This document shows positions 26,814-36,171 of a stretch of 64,000 nt of DNA, in pieces (position 1 is the first letter of the stretch; each line of letters opens with the position of its first letter). The DNA comes from Iodobacter arcticus (GTDB taxonomy: Bacteria; Pseudomonadota; Gammaproteobacteria; Burkholderiales; Chitinibacteraceae). The translations under genes and the position numbers were made by a program. The stretch lies in the NCBI RefSeq assembly GCF_042664895.1, contig NZ_JBHTBQ010000044.1, positions 434,001-498,000 of the forward strand, given 5' to 3'. The notes below the pieces were generated by a model, which worked only from the letters and a program-made list of their open reading frames with translations, made no database searches and was not told the DNA's origin.

Positions 26814-27820
26814 GACATGGTCAGCTTGATCAGCACGCCGGGACGGTGGCACATCGGTAGTGGGTTGGATTGGGTATGCAGATCAGTGCCTCGATCAAAC
26901 TTGCGAGGTTCCTGCTTGGCATACAGCGGCAGCCCCAGTGTATTCACCGTTTCATTAAAATCAGCCGGAGAAAAGTAGGTGCTAAAGGTGTCAATCGTGC
27001 CTAGTGGAAAAGCGTGCGCTTCGCCTGCGGCAATAAAGCGCCGCACATTACCCATGGCATCGCTGGCCTTGCCTCGGTATTCCTCAAAAGTGACGCCTGC
27101 AAAGGTAAATCCTCGGCGCATATCGTTAATTAAGATCGCCCCCTGTTGCCAATTGGTAAAGGCGGTTTTAACGTCCTTATGGCTGGTCAATGCTGCAAAA
27201 AACTCGGGAGAGCACAGGCAATGCATCTCGCTCATAAATTCACCGAGCAAGGCCTCTTCAACCATGCCCACTACTTCGAGGCATTTTGCTTTGACATCGG
27301 TCGCGCTGGCTGGATTAGCGATCACAAAATTGACGACTTGAGCGCTTAAATCAAATTCGTCAAACAGGTTGTAAATCGTACTGCCGTCGGCATCCAGAAT
27401 CTCCCCTTTGAGTGCGCCCATCCGCAGATGCTCCAGCGTAATGGCGTGCTTATTCCGCATGGTTTCCAGATGTTGGGCCGCCACACTGGCGATCGATTCC
27501 ATTTCGGTTTCTGAGCCAAAAGCACGGATGCCCTGTATTTCCTCGGGAAGCACCACATCGTCGTGGGGAATATGCGGAATAATAAAAGAGCGCAAGGCTC
27601 GCTTGCCCCGCGATCCAACGGTGCCCGGAGAACCTGGCGGCAGGGTGGGGAGCAGGTTTAACACGCCATTGCGTGATTCAATAATAATTTGCCGAGTGCG
27701 CACGGGCTTGGCTGGGAACAGGTTTAAAGCTTCCAAACGACCATAGCGATTGGGGATCAGATTGATGGCCGTGGTCAGCGCGGCCATCGAAAAGCCCGGA
27801 TTGTTAAAGGGATTATTCAT
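26810..27820 (-). CDS. Major capsid protein (lambda gpE family)
   Basis: 336 residues, family-typical length. NPGFSMAALTTAINLIPNRYGRL start, RSFIIPHIPHDDVVLPEEIQGIRAFG, HAITLEHLRMGALKGEILDADG, and the end FDRGTDLHTQSNPLPMCHRPGVL are all gpE hallmarks. Forms the HK97-fold icosahedral shell. Confidence 0.96.
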   Translation of the reverse strand: MNNPFNNPGFSMAALTTAINLIPNRYGRLEALNLFPAKPVRTRQIIIESRNGVLNLLPTLPPGSPGTVGSRGKRALRSFIIPHIPHDDVVLPEEIQGIRAFGSETEMESIASVAAQHLETMRNKHAITLEHLRMGALKGEILDADGSTIYNLFDEFDLSAQVVNFVIANPASATDVKAKCLEVVGMVEEALLGEFMSEMHCLCSPEFFAALTSHKDVKTAFTNWQQGAILINDMRRGFTFAGVTFEEYRGKASDAMGNVRRFIAAGEAHAFPLGTIDTFSTYFSPADFNETVNTLGLPLYAKQEPRKFDRGTDLHTQSNPLPMCHRPGVLIKLTMS

Positions 27821-27831
27821 GACGGTTCTTC

Positions 27832-28209
27832 CTAGGCTGCAGCGCGAATTAAAATACCGCGCTGTTCAAGCTGAGCAATGGCGATGGCTTTTTGGGGAGC
27901 CGTAATCGTGGCGGGCCAGACGATGACGGTGCTGGCCACAATGGCGTGCCGCGCAATCAGCAGCGCATCGTCTTCTAGCGCCAATGTGGCATTGACCGCG
28001 TGTGCAAGGACCCCGACGGCGACTTCGGCTCCATTGCTTGCCGTTGGATTCAGGGCCACCAACTGAGCAGAGGCCGTTAGACGCGCCACGACCGTTGCAG
28101 CAGGCAAATTCTGAGCGGCTGCCACCGTCGCGACTTCTCGGGAATAAAGATTGGGCGCTTCGTACTTAAGCCAATCGCCCAGATTGAGGGATTCCATAAT
28201 GGCGGACAT
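27832..28209 (-). CDS. Head decoration protein (lambda gpD-like)
   Basis: 125 residues: LGDWLKYEAPNLYSREVATV, then VARLTASAQLVALNP and GVLAHAVNA typical of the gpD barrel. Trimers cement the shell. Between protease/scaffold and capsid genes, as in lambda. Confidence 0.88.
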   Translation of the reverse strand: MSAIMESLNLGDWLKYEAPNLYSREVATVAAAQNLPAATVVARLTASAQLVALNPTASNGAEVAVGVLAHAVNATLALEDDALLIARHAIVASTVIVWPATITAPQKAIAIAQLEQRGILIRAAA

Positions 28210-28212
28210 GAG

Positions 28213-28566
28213 CTACTCCCGATGAATGAGTTTTTTAACGGCGTTGACGATGGCACTGCTTTCAACGGGGCTGCTGGTACCTGCATCGGCGCTAATGCGA
28301 GAGCTAATCTCCGGCTGCTCGGCGCGGGCATCGAGCAAGATGTGGCGAACTTGCGCCTCGCTCATGCCAGCAGCTAAGAATTCCACGGTGCGGGTGGAAG
28401 CACCGGCAATCAGACACAGCTCGGCGATGGCCTGTGCTTCGCTCGGCACCGTGGTTGCAGGTGCAGGTGGAGTAAGAGGTGGGACATTGCTCGTTGGTGG
28501 CGGCGTGGGTGGGCTCATCTTCGGCGTGGCAGTGGGTGGAGTAAGTGTTTCTTCGATGCCGTCCAT
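28213..28566 (-). CDS. Nested scaffold protein (lambda Nu3-like), internal start
   Basis: Same frame as the protease C-terminus. ATG 28566 (MDGIEETLTPP) has AGGAG 6 nt upstream, a stronger site than most genes here. Gives 117 residues. Lambda makes Nu3 from an internal start in C; the arrangement is the same. Confidence 0.78.
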   Translation of the reverse strand: MDGIEETLTPPTATPKMSPPTPPPTSNVPPLTPPAPATTVPSEAQAIAELCLIAGASTRTVEFLAAGMSEAQVRHILLDARAEQPEISSRISADAGTSSPVESSAIVNAVKKLIHRE

Positions 28567-29481
28567 GACGTGCTCCTGCTGAGCGAGGTTAGAAGGGGAA
28601 ATCACAGATAAAGCACGGGGATTGCTCAATTTCTGCGTTGCCGAGAGTGAGTTTTCAAAATCAATGAGCAGCTGATCAAAACTGAGTACGGCATCGGCCA
28701 AGCCCGCCGCCACGGCATCTTGCCCAAAGTACAGACCCGCTTCGGTGGCCCGAATCACCTCACTATCCAAGGCCCGCATGGTGGCCATCTGATGGATAAA
28801 CAGGCTGTAAATCCGCTCTACCTCAGCTTGCAAAGCCGAAGCGGCATGGGGGGAAAGGGGCGCGTGAGGTGTGAAGTCATTTTTATGATGACCGGCATAG
28901 AGCGCGGTGTACTTCAAGCCGTCTTGGGCGTCTTTCAGTGATTGATCGACATGCAGGGCAATCACGCCGATGGATCCCACGCCCGCTGTGGCCGAGAGGG
29001 TTAAACGGGATGCCGCAGCGGCCAGTGCATAGGCCGCTGAATAGGCCGAGTCATTGGCATGTGCCCAGATCGGTTTAACTTGGCTAGCCAGTCGGATCTG
29101 CTGTGCCAGCTCAAATACCCCACCAGCCTCGCCCCCTGAGGAGTCAATATCCAGCAAGATGCCTTGTATTTGTGGGTCGCTCATGGCGGCATCGAGGCGG
29201 GCCGCTATTTCGGCATAGGAGAGCAAGCCCGACGCTGCTTCTAGTCCCATGCTGCGCCGTACCAGCGTGCCATAAATAGGAATGATGGCGATATGGCGTT
29301 CACTCGATAAGAGGGCGACCATATTGCGTGGGTTCTGCAAGTTTTGTGCGGTGGTTTCAGGGATCAAGCTTTGCACTTGCCCAATGCGCGAACCCAATAC
29401 CGACAGAATCACATCCAGTTTCGAGCGGGCAATCAATAGCGGCACCCCGTAGAGACGGGATGCTAAATGGATAAGCTGCAT
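28213..29481 (-). CDS. S49 head maturation protease with scaffold tail (lambda gpC-like)
   Basis: 422 residues from ATG 29481 (start MQLIHLASRLYGVPLLI); upstream codons overlap the portal gene. SppA-type domain to ~270: GILLDIDSSGGEAGGVFELA, nucleophile Ser148 in YSAAYALA, and the Lys in AGHHKNDF. A Pro/Thr-rich linker and a C-terminal scaffold part (AEQPEISSR...VNAVKKLIHRE) follow. Processes head proteins during capsid maturation. Confidence 0.92.
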   Translation of the reverse strand: MQLIHLASRLYGVPLLIARSKLDVILSVLGSRIGQVQSLIPETTAQNLQNPRNMVALLSSERHIAIIPIYGTLVRRSMGLEAASGLLSYAEIAARLDAAMSDPQIQGILLDIDSSGGEAGGVFELAQQIRLASQVKPIWAHANDSAYSAAYALAAAASRLTLSATAGVGSIGVIALHVDQSLKDAQDGLKYTALYAGHHKNDFTPHAPLSPHAASALQAEVERIYSLFIHQMATMRALDSEVIRATEAGLYFGQDAVAAGLADAVLSFDQLLIDFENSLSATQKLSNPRALSVISPSNLAQQEHVMDGIEETLTPPTATPKMSPPTPPPTSNVPPLTPPAPATTVPSEAQAIAELCLIAGASTRTVEFLAAGMSEAQVRHILLDARAEQPEISSRISADAGTSSPVESSAIVNAVKKLIHRE

Positions 29482-29485
29482 GGAA

Positions 29486-30958
29486 TTAATCCTGTAGTGG
29501 CGGAGGCCGTTGTGCCGTCGGCTGGTCGTGGCGCGGATCTGAATCAAACACCAGCCCAAGCTCATCAGCCCGCTGGTTGTCAGCGGCAATCTCGCGGTCG
29601 ATGTCTTCGGCGTCGTAGCCAAAGGCTGAAATGGCTTCGGAGCGGGAGAGCAGTCCGGCGCGAATGGCGGTGAGCATGGCGTCGAATTCTTTCTTCGGGT
29701 CTACCCATTGCCAGCCCTGTGGTATCCATTTCACCGCTAAACAGCTACGTCGGTTGAGGGCAAAGTTGGGCAATTGGAGCGCGCCTTCTAATACCGCCTG
29801 CTCCATCCAAGCCGACCAAATCGGGCGGCAGAGCTGATGCACAATCACCCCGTGTTGAAGCGCCTCGCAGCGACGACGAAATTCCAGTAGCCCAGCACGA
29901 ATTGATGAGTAATTTACTTGGGACAAATCGCCGGTGAGCATTTCATAAGTAATCCCCATGGCTGCTGCTACAGCGCGAAACTGCTGACGCATAAACTCGA
30001 CATAGGAATTGCCTAAGTCCGCCGGTGAGGAGAATTTAATATCCTCTCCCGGCTCTAAAATTTGTAAAGTGCCCGGCTCGAGTCCGGCAAACGACACGCC
30101 ATTGGCGTCAGACAGACCCTCGCCCATTAGATTATCTTCAGGGGCGAGGCGAGTGATAAAGCCAGCAAACATGGCCGCCGTTTTTTTACGCACCAGCTCG
30201 GCATCGTCGTACTGATCCAGCTCATTGAGTTTAACCAGCGCTCTTGCCAACCATGGCTCGCCACGGATTTGACCGGGGCGTAATGGGCGGAAGAGGTGGA
30301 TGATTTCACTGGCCGGAACGCGTACTATCTCGCTTGCTAGTGAAGCGCCCATACCCGACATCGGCGCAAAAGCCCCATCGCCAGGATGGTTGCGATACAG
30401 GTGATAAGCGACTCGCCGCCCCAAGCTATCAAACTCAATGCCTGCTCGGATGACATTGCCCGAACTGAGCACTTGATTCAGGGTGGCGGGCAAGTGTTCA
30501 GGTTCAAGCAGCTGCAATTGTAAAGCCACCGCCAGCGCATCTTCTGGGCGACGGTAGCGCAGGCGAATCAGACATTCGCCAGCTTCCAACATGGCTCGGC
30601 AAGCCAGCGCTTGCAGACCGTAAAAATCAGTCAGCCCTGCGGCATCAGCATCGATACACCAGTCGCGCCACAGCGCTTGAATGGCTTCACGTTGAACGGT
30701 ATCGATCAGCATCGATTGCGGTTTAATGCCGGTGCCGATGGCGTTCGCCACAAAAGCTTCCACACCTGCAGCGGCCCAAGCGTTGCGCCGGATTAGATCG
30801 CGGCTTTTAGCGCATAGCTCGTTTTGGCTATAGGCCAGCGCGGCAATGGCACTGGGATTGCCCACCTGCCAAGCCATGGCCCGACGGCCCGAGCCGATTC
30901 CATCATAAGTCGGTGTAGATCCGCCAAATAAATAGCGTTTTAGATTCGTCAGCCACAT
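29486..30958 (-). CDS. Portal protein (lambda gpB family)
   Basis: 490 residues from ATG 30958, which overlaps the gpW-like stop (TAATG). MWLTNLKRYLFGG start; LCAKSRDLIRRNAWAAAGVEAFVANAIGTGIKP, PGQIRGEPWLARALVKLNELDQYDDAELVRKK and YVEFMRQQFRAVAAAMGITYEMLTGDLS are strong lambda-portal signatures. Dodecameric DNA gate. Confidence 0.96.
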   Translation of the reverse strand: MWLTNLKRYLFGGSTPTYDGIGSGRRAMAWQVGNPSAIAALAYSQNELCAKSRDLIRRNAWAAAGVEAFVANAIGTGIKPQSMLIDTVQREAIQALWRDWCIDADAAGLTDFYGLQALACRAMLEAGECLIRLRYRRPEDALAVALQLQLLEPEHLPATLNQVLSSGNVIRAGIEFDSLGRRVAYHLYRNHPGDGAFAPMSGMGASLASEIVRVPASEIIHLFRPLRPGQIRGEPWLARALVKLNELDQYDDAELVRKKTAAMFAGFITRLAPEDNLMGEGLSDANGVSFAGLEPGTLQILEPGEDIKFSSPADLGNSYVEFMRQQFRAVAAAMGITYEMLTGDLSQVNYSSIRAGLLEFRRRCEALQHGVIVHQLCRPIWSAWMEQAVLEGALQLPNFALNRRSCLAVKWIPQGWQWVDPKKEFDAMLTAIRAGLLSRSEAISAFGYDAEDIDREIAADNQRADELGLVFDSDPRHDQPTAQRPPPLQD

Positions 30959-31176
30959 TAACTGGCTTTCCTCGTGATGATACGAATCTGCCGTGGTGCA
31001 CGCGGCCAAAGATCTGTTGCGACGGCTTGCGCCATTAAATCTGCTTTGATCAGTCGAATGGCGGTTTTGATTTCATCGACCGAGCGATATTCAACGGTTT
31101 TATCGGCAAAGCTCACCCGCTTTTCACCCTTAGCTAGCGCGTCTTCGAGCAGCGTCAGTTGTTCTTGGGTATGCAT
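30958..31176 (-). CDS. Head-tail connector gpW-like
   Basis: 72 residues (lambda gpW 68): TQEQLTLLEDALAKGEKRVSFADKTVEYRSV is the family pattern. Between terminase side and portal, as in lambda. Confidence 0.88.
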   Translation of the reverse strand: MHTQEQLTLLEDALAKGEKRVSFADKTVEYRSVDEIKTAIRLIKADLMAQAVATDLWPRAPRQIRIITRKAS

Positions 31177-31190
31177 GGTGATTCTCGCTA

Positions 31191-31790
31191 TTAAATAACT
31201 CTCGTTGCCACAAGATGGCTACCGGCCTTGATCACCACATTGGATGCAGCGACTTCGGAGGCAAAGCGGATTTGGATATTGCCTGCGGTAGCCGCTGTGA
31301 TGACCAAGATCGACGCGGTCGCTAGCGTATTGGCGTTAATTGCATCAACGGCGGTGCTGGCTGTTCCCGTGTCGGCAGCCCGTTGATTGCTGAGAGCGCT
31401 AGCGGTGAGCGAAATCGGAATATTCCACTGCGCCGCAACAGTTGCCCCTGCCGGAACGGTTTGGCTCAGGCGGATGCCAGTGGTGAGCGCGGCCGTTTGG
31501 AACATCACCTTCGCCTCCAGCGCGTAGTGGCTATTGGCGGCGAGCGCGATCATTAGGCCGGTCGCATTGCTGAGCGTCACGGTGTTATTGCTCACGTCGC
31601 TGCTCATCCGGGCGCTAGTCAAACGGCTGTCCGCCGTTGCAGATAAATCAATCCATACTGAGCCGTTGCACCAATAGGGTTTGTTATCCGTCATGAGTCG
31701 CACGGTGACCCCGCCTAATTCGGCTGAGGCGGTGATGACGGGCAGGGTGCTGAGGAGTGGAGCTGCGCGGTAGGATAAATCTTTCATCAT
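31191..31790 (-). CDS. Phage virion protein, tail-fibre-like
   Basis: 199 residues. DNKPYWCNGSVWIDLSA is a motif found near the ends of phage fibre proteins. The rest is Ala/Thr/Asn-rich beta text. One of three fibre-like genes between TerL and gpW, an unusual site. Confidence 0.65.
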   Translation of the reverse strand: MMKDLSYRAAPLLSTLPVITASAELGGVTVRLMTDNKPYWCNGSVWIDLSATADSRLTSARMSSDVSNNTVTLSNATGLMIALAANSHYALEAKVMFQTAALTTGIRLSQTVPAGATVAAQWNIPISLTASALSNQRAADTGTASTAVDAINANTLATASILVITAATAGNIQIRFASEVAASNVVIKAGSHLVATRVI

Positions 31791-31802
31791 CAGCCTTTGT
31801 AT

Positions 31803-32594
31803 TTAGCCCATCACTACCACACGGTAAGCATTACTGGCGGGTGCACCTGCAAAATTAAGCCTTGCGGTGTTCGTGGTTGGCAGGCTGATATCGCAATTTA
31901 TCTGCTCATAATTTCCCGAAGTTTGATAGACCTGTACCAGCACATCGCGGCTGGCAAAGTTATGATTCACGTCGAACTGGGTGCTGCTGCCATCACCAAT
32001 GGTGGCCTGCGCACGTCGGGTTTTATTCGTCCAAGTATTCAGTTTCAAGGCCGTAATAAAACGCAAATCATCTGTACCGCCATCGGTTTCGGCCTGCGTG
32101 GCAATCTCGGCAATGCCTGAACTGGTTTCGGATGCGGCACCGATAGAGCCACCAAACTGCAGCCAAGTGACGGTACTGGTCTCGAGTGTAAAATTAACCA
32201 CCGACTGCCGCCAACTGGTGCCTGCCGAGGTGCCTTCTTCGATGGTTGTGATGGCTTGTTCCAGCTCGGCACTGCTCGAGGCATCTAAGCTGCGGGTCAT
32301 CGCCACGGCTGCGCCATTCCAGATATAAATACCGTTTTCGCTGGCAGCGGTCTGGGCCTTGATCAGCACACGATCCCCAGCTTGCAGGCTGATGCCGTCG
32401 ATGGCCGCTCCCGGAGACGATAAATTCAGATTGGCCTGACTGACCACCCGACAGCCATCTTTCCACGCCAAGCCCTCAATGGCGGAATTCAGATCTTGCT
32501 GGCGTACCGGCTCATCTGGATTCACTGGGGCAGGCAGATTACGAAGACGGGCAACGCCGCCGAAGTCCAGATCAGAAAGTTGTTTGCGTGACAT
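31803..32594 (-). CDS. Tail fibre-like protein
   Basis: 263 residues. LRNLPAPVNPDEPVRQQDLNSAIEGLAWKD and GDRVLIKAQTAASENGIYIWNGAA are recurrent in phage tail fibres and their shafts; C-terminus has VNHNFASRDVLVQVYQTSG, a fibre-tip pattern. No chaperone seen. Confidence 0.78.
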   Translation of the reverse strand: MSRKQLSDLDFGGVARLRNLPAPVNPDEPVRQQDLNSAIEGLAWKDGCRVVSQANLNLSSPGAAIDGISLQAGDRVLIKAQTAASENGIYIWNGAAVAMTRSLDASSSAELEQAITTIEEGTSAGTSWRQSVVNFTLETSTVTWLQFGGSIGAASETSSGIAEIATQAETDGGTDDLRFITALKLNTWTNKTRRAQATIGDGSSTQFDVNHNFASRDVLVQVYQTSGNYEQINCDISLPTTNTARLNFAGAPASNAYRVVVMG

Positions 32595-32616
32595 GGTATA
32601 AGCGCTCTTGAAGTGA

Positions 32617-32973
32617 TCAGGTCAGACGAGCTAAGCCCGCGACTGGAATGGCAAAGCGAATCAGCAGTTGATTGCTATTTTGATGCGCAATATCGGCCTC
32701 GATTTCATTGCCACCCGTATCAAAAATAGACACGGCGGGCCAGATGCCAAGGTTATGGTTAATGGTCCAAAGCGCTGCGGGCACGAATTGCTGGTGGGTA
32801 TAGGCCACACCACTATTGGCGGCGCTGTGTGTCGTCAGCTCATTAATCGCACTCACCAAATTGCTCTTGGCCGAAGTCTGTAAATAACTGAGGGTGCCTA
32901 TTTGCTGATCGATCACTAAAAACCGCTCGGTCACACGATCAATCAGGCTGTAAATTTTAAGGTAGAGCGACAT
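32617..32973 (-). CDS. Small tail-fibre-like protein
   Basis: 118 residues. SNLVSAINELTTHSA is the fibre-stem motif; WTINHNLGIWPAVSIFDTGGNEIEADIAHQN is the fibre-tip motif seen in many phages. Likely forms a small spike with the previous protein. Confidence 0.75.
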   Translation of the reverse strand: MSLYLKIYSLIDRVTERFLVIDQQIGTLSYLQTSAKSNLVSAINELTTHSAANSGVAYTHQQFVPAALWTINHNLGIWPAVSIFDTGGNEIEADIAHQNSNQLLIRFAIPVAGLARLT

Positions 32974-33058
32974 GATGTTGCCTTCTGCTTACCAAGGGGC
33001 CTTCCCTCTGAATCAGCGCGAGTCCCTTGCTCTTCAGATTTAAAATTTAGTCGGGCAC

Positions 33059-35020
33059 TTAAGATGACATCCATCGACTCTTAACCACCCGCCTTGGTGT
33101 TTTCTGTCCTCCAGAAACAGCAAGGCCACCTTGCTTGGTGGCCTTATTGAGGGCTGCTTGAGAAGCAGGATCGGAGCTGACGCCTAGTTGTCGTTCCAAC
33201 TCCCGCCAATGTCGCTCTTCAAAGCGGTCCAGTCCGGCATTCATCGCTGCAGCTCGGCTATAGCAAAAAATATCCAAGCCCTCATTTCTTTCGCGCATCT
33301 TCTGCCATTCCCTGACTTGGAAGCCGTTACGGTTACGATGGGTCACTAGCTGTTCAGCGCATAGTTGCTGGATATATTCCGCGTCAATCTTAGGTAAATG
33401 CACATAACCCGCCGGATAACTAAGGCTGCCGTCATCTCCGACATCGACGCTTTTACGTAGGTTGTTGTACAGCTCGAGCTTGGCGATGCTAACGGTGACG
33501 GCGTACAGCTTGATGCCTCGACGTAAGCGTTTACCGCCTTGATTAATATCTACCGCCGTGGGAATGCCGATCAATGCTGCACCACGTGCGACACCTTTAA
33601 CCGCCATGATGCGTGGATCGTGGCAAGCTCGCACAAAGGCGTAGGCTTCTTGCGTGGCATAGCCGGTGTCGATGGCAAAGCGTACTAAGGGCATCTGTGC
33701 ACCGCAGCTGTGGCTCCATGTTTCGGCGATCAGACTGGCTAGATTTTTCCAAACCGTATCGCGGGCGGTATCGCCCATCATGACGCGATGCTCAATCAGC
33801 CAGCTTTCTTTACCTCGACCAAAGGCCCAGATCGAGGCTTCGATACGGTCTTTTTGCACATCGGCTCCACCCACTAACAGCAGGCCACCCAGTGGCACCA
33901 TGCCGATGGGGTAATCTTCGCGCCGCTCTAGTAGCCGTTGCCAATCAGGTGCTTCGCCTTCCTCAACCCACGTTTCGCCCAGATCAGTATTCTTAAAGGT
34001 TTTAATCACCGCCGCTGAGCCCGTTTCTTTCTCTAGCGCAGCCTCCCAACTGGCAGCAATATCGCACCAACTGCGCCAGCCCACCGGGCTATATAGGGAT
34101 GAGAGGTGAAAGCCTGCCGTCTTGCCTGCATGTTCTGGAGCCATTGCCTGCCATTCGCCGTGCTCCAGCATCCATGTCTTGTGTTGCTCGTTAATGGCTT
34201 GCTCACAGGCTTCGCAATAATAGGCGGCGCTGGTGGGATCGCCTTTTTGCCAGCGTAATTGCTCAAAACGCAAGTGCTGGCGGTGTTGGCAATGGGGGCA
34301 GGGGAGAAAATAACGTCCTTGATCTGAGGCTGCATATTCCCTCTCAATCGCACTGGCTCCGGCAATGGTCGGGGTCGAAACGATAAAAATTTTACGCCGG
34401 GCAAAGGTACGGGTACGGGCTTCGGCCAAAGCAATCGCATCGCCTTCGCCATCCACATCGTGTGGGTAGGCATCGACTTCATCTAAAAATAAATACCGTA
34501 CTGGCATGGAGCGTAAGCCCACTGCGCTATTGGCTCCGGTCATCACCAATACGCCGCCCCTGAATTCTTTGGTCAGAATGGTATTGCCAGAATCGCGGCT
34601 TCTGGCCGGTGAAATCAACTCGGCCAGTGCGGGCGACTCTTCAATCAATGAATCGATACGTTGCTTAGAATTGCGCTTGGCCATTTCTACCGTTGGCGAG
34701 ACAAACATCATCGGCCCCGGCGCTTGATGAATCACATAACCAATTGCGTTATTGATGCATTCCGTGGCACCCAGTTGTGAGCCTTTGATGAACACCACGC
34801 GCTCGATGGAAGACATCGGCGATAAGCAATTCATGATCGCTTCTAAATAAGGCGTGCGGCTGGTTCGCCAACGCCCCGGCTCGGCAGAGGCTTTGCTGGA
34901 CAACATCCGATGCTGGTCTGCCCACTCAGAAACGGATAGCAGTGGGTCAGGCAGCAGACCGTCGTACCAAGCCTGTTCAATATCCAGTAAGCCGTCTTCA
35001 CCCTCGCCGCGTGGCATCAT
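33059..35020 (-). CDS. Terminase large subunit (lambda gpA family)
   Basis: 653 residues. Walker-A-like KGSQLGATE at ~79-87, Walker B LFLDEVDAYPHDVDGEGD, CPHCQHRQHLRFEQLRW with CEACE zinc ribbon, nuclease-domain acids in DVQKDRIEASIWAFGRG, FAIDTGYATQEAY. Cuts cos ends and pumps DNA. ATG overlaps the stop of the small subunit. Confidence 0.96.
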   Translation of the reverse strand: MMPRGEGEDGLLDIEQAWYDGLLPDPLLSVSEWADQHRMLSSKASAEPGRWRTSRTPYLEAIMNCLSPMSSIERVVFIKGSQLGATECINNAIGYVIHQAPGPMMFVSPTVEMAKRNSKQRIDSLIEESPALAELISPARSRDSGNTILTKEFRGGVLVMTGANSAVGLRSMPVRYLFLDEVDAYPHDVDGEGDAIALAEARTRTFARRKIFIVSTPTIAGASAIEREYAASDQGRYFLPCPHCQHRQHLRFEQLRWQKGDPTSAAYYCEACEQAINEQHKTWMLEHGEWQAMAPEHAGKTAGFHLSSLYSPVGWRSWCDIAASWEAALEKETGSAAVIKTFKNTDLGETWVEEGEAPDWQRLLERREDYPIGMVPLGGLLLVGGADVQKDRIEASIWAFGRGKESWLIEHRVMMGDTARDTVWKNLASLIAETWSHSCGAQMPLVRFAIDTGYATQEAYAFVRACHDPRIMAVKGVARGAALIGIPTAVDINQGGKRLRRGIKLYAVTVSIAKLELYNNLRKSVDVGDDGSLSYPAGYVHLPKIDAEYIQQLCAEQLVTHRNRNGFQVREWQKMRERNEGLDIFCYSRAAAMNAGLDRFEERHWRELERQLGVSSDPASQAALNKATKQGGLAVSGGQKTPRRVVKSRWMSS

Positions 35021-35592
35021 TAATTCAACTCTATTTTATGCTCGCCTAACTCCTGCAAATGGTCACGAACGGCGGTTTCTAGCGTCACATGCATCAAGTG
35101 AGCATTGACTCCTAAGCTGACCGCCATTTGGGCTGAAATGCGGGCGGGCCAATTCAGCCAAGCATCACGCTCGATTCTAGACAGCTGATAAATACGGGCG
35201 ATGGATTGCGAACGATCCACCAACTCGCCCTTGAGCTGGGCCAGTTTCACCTTATTGGTTTGTGCCTTGACCACTTCATTGACGGTACGGGCCTGCAGCA
35301 GGGAAGTCCCTCCGGCAGAAAGGGGAGCTGTTGTGGTATCGCGGTCATTGTTTGTTGCTGCTGGAGCAGCGTTAGGTGTAGTTGGGGGGGGTGTAGTTGC
35401 TCGTTTTAATCCGTGGGCAATGGGCGGAGTCTCGTTGGCCATCACGGTATTCTTGGCCCACTCGATATCGGCCAGCTGCGCATCAATACTGCCGTCTGCT
35501 TCTGTGCCGATACGCCCCACTTTGATCGCTTTATGCACCGCCGTATCAGAGATTCCACGATAGCGAGCGTAGGCACGAATCGACATACCCAT
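35020..35592 (-). CDS. Terminase small subunit (Nu1-like)
   Basis: 190 residues from ATG 35592 (GAGG 7 nt upstream). N-terminal HTH (RAYARYRGISDTAVHKAIKVGRI) binds cos DNA; Pro/Thr-rich linker; C-terminal helix region VKLAQLKGELVDRSQSIARIYQLSRIERDAWLNWPARI contacts TerL. First gene of the late operon. Confidence 0.86.
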   Translation of the reverse strand: MGMSIRAYARYRGISDTAVHKAIKVGRIGTEADGSIDAQLADIEWAKNTVMANETPPIAHGLKRATTPPPTTPNAAPAATNNDRDTTTAPLSAGGTSLLQARTVNEVVKAQTNKVKLAQLKGELVDRSQSIARIYQLSRIERDAWLNWPARISAQMAVSLGVNAHLMHVTLETAVRDHLQELGEHKIELN

Positions 35593-35652
35593 TAAAACCG
35601 CCTCTCTCAATATTCGTCTACGTGATTTAAATAATCGACTAGCGCCAAGCCA

Positions 35653-35871
35653 GCCAAGCCCATGCCCATTACTACGCGGACCCCAATTCCGAAGCCAACT
35701 TAAGCCGTTTGTGGGGCCAGCGGTGCGATAGTTTCTAAGCGTTTGGGTGGGCGCTAGTAGGGTGTTCTTTATGCCTAAAAAATAGTTTAAATATAATCCA
35801 TATAAGACTTGATGACGTTCCGAACATCGAGCAATGTGTCGTCATCCAAACGCAATACACGGAGCAACAAA
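35653..35871 (+). repeat. Leader repeat copy A upstream of small gene
   Basis: Shares with copy B an almost exact 5' block (GCCAAGCCCATGCCCATTAC... through CGAAGC) and GTTTGTGGGGCCAGCGGT, GGGCGCTAGTAGG; shares with B and C the 3' block (CCTAAAAAATAG, ATATAAGACTTGATG, CGCAATACACGGAGC) ending at the start codon. A TATAAT lies at about 35791. Lies just upstream of the terminase genes, so it could also include cos. Confidence 0.85.
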
Positions 35872-36117
35872 ATGAAAAACGCCACTGTAATCCCTGAAAC
35901 CCAAAACGAAGCTCAAATCCAAATCATCATTACCGAAAACGCCAGAAAATGCCTTCTTCTTGAAAACGCCAAGCTAAACCAAATTGTAAGCAAACATGGA
36001 AACGAAGCAGCAAGGGCAAAACTTATCGCCGCCACCATTTACATCGACGAAAAAATTTATGAACTCAAAGGGCTTTTAGCTGAGGCTAATAGCCTCACAA
36101 ATGACAACTACCGCTAA
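35872..36117 (+). CDS. Small phage protein 1 of leader cassette series
   Basis: 81 residues from ATG 35872, with ACGGAG upstream. Helical: ITENARKCLLLENAKLNQIV, NEAARAKLIAATIYIDEKIYELKG. No family recognised. On the strand opposite to the terminase, followed by a terminator. Confidence 0.7.
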   Translation: MKNATVIPETQNEAQIQIIITENARKCLLLENAKLNQIVSKHGNEAARAKLIAATIYIDEKIYELKGLLAEANSLTNDNYR

Positions 36118-36132
36118 AACTAAACCAAACCC

Positions 36133-36156
36133 GCCGGATTAGCCTCCGGCTTTTTT
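36133..36156 (+). terminator. Intrinsic terminator
   Basis: GCCGGA-TTAGCC-TCCGGC followed by six T, 15 nt after the small gene's stop. Confidence 0.85.
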
Positions 36157-36171
36157 ACGTCCACAGCCTTT

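Noticed and set aside
30958..31009. Longer portal start
   Set aside because: The upstream codons overlap gpW and the TAATG coupling at 30958 is stronger.
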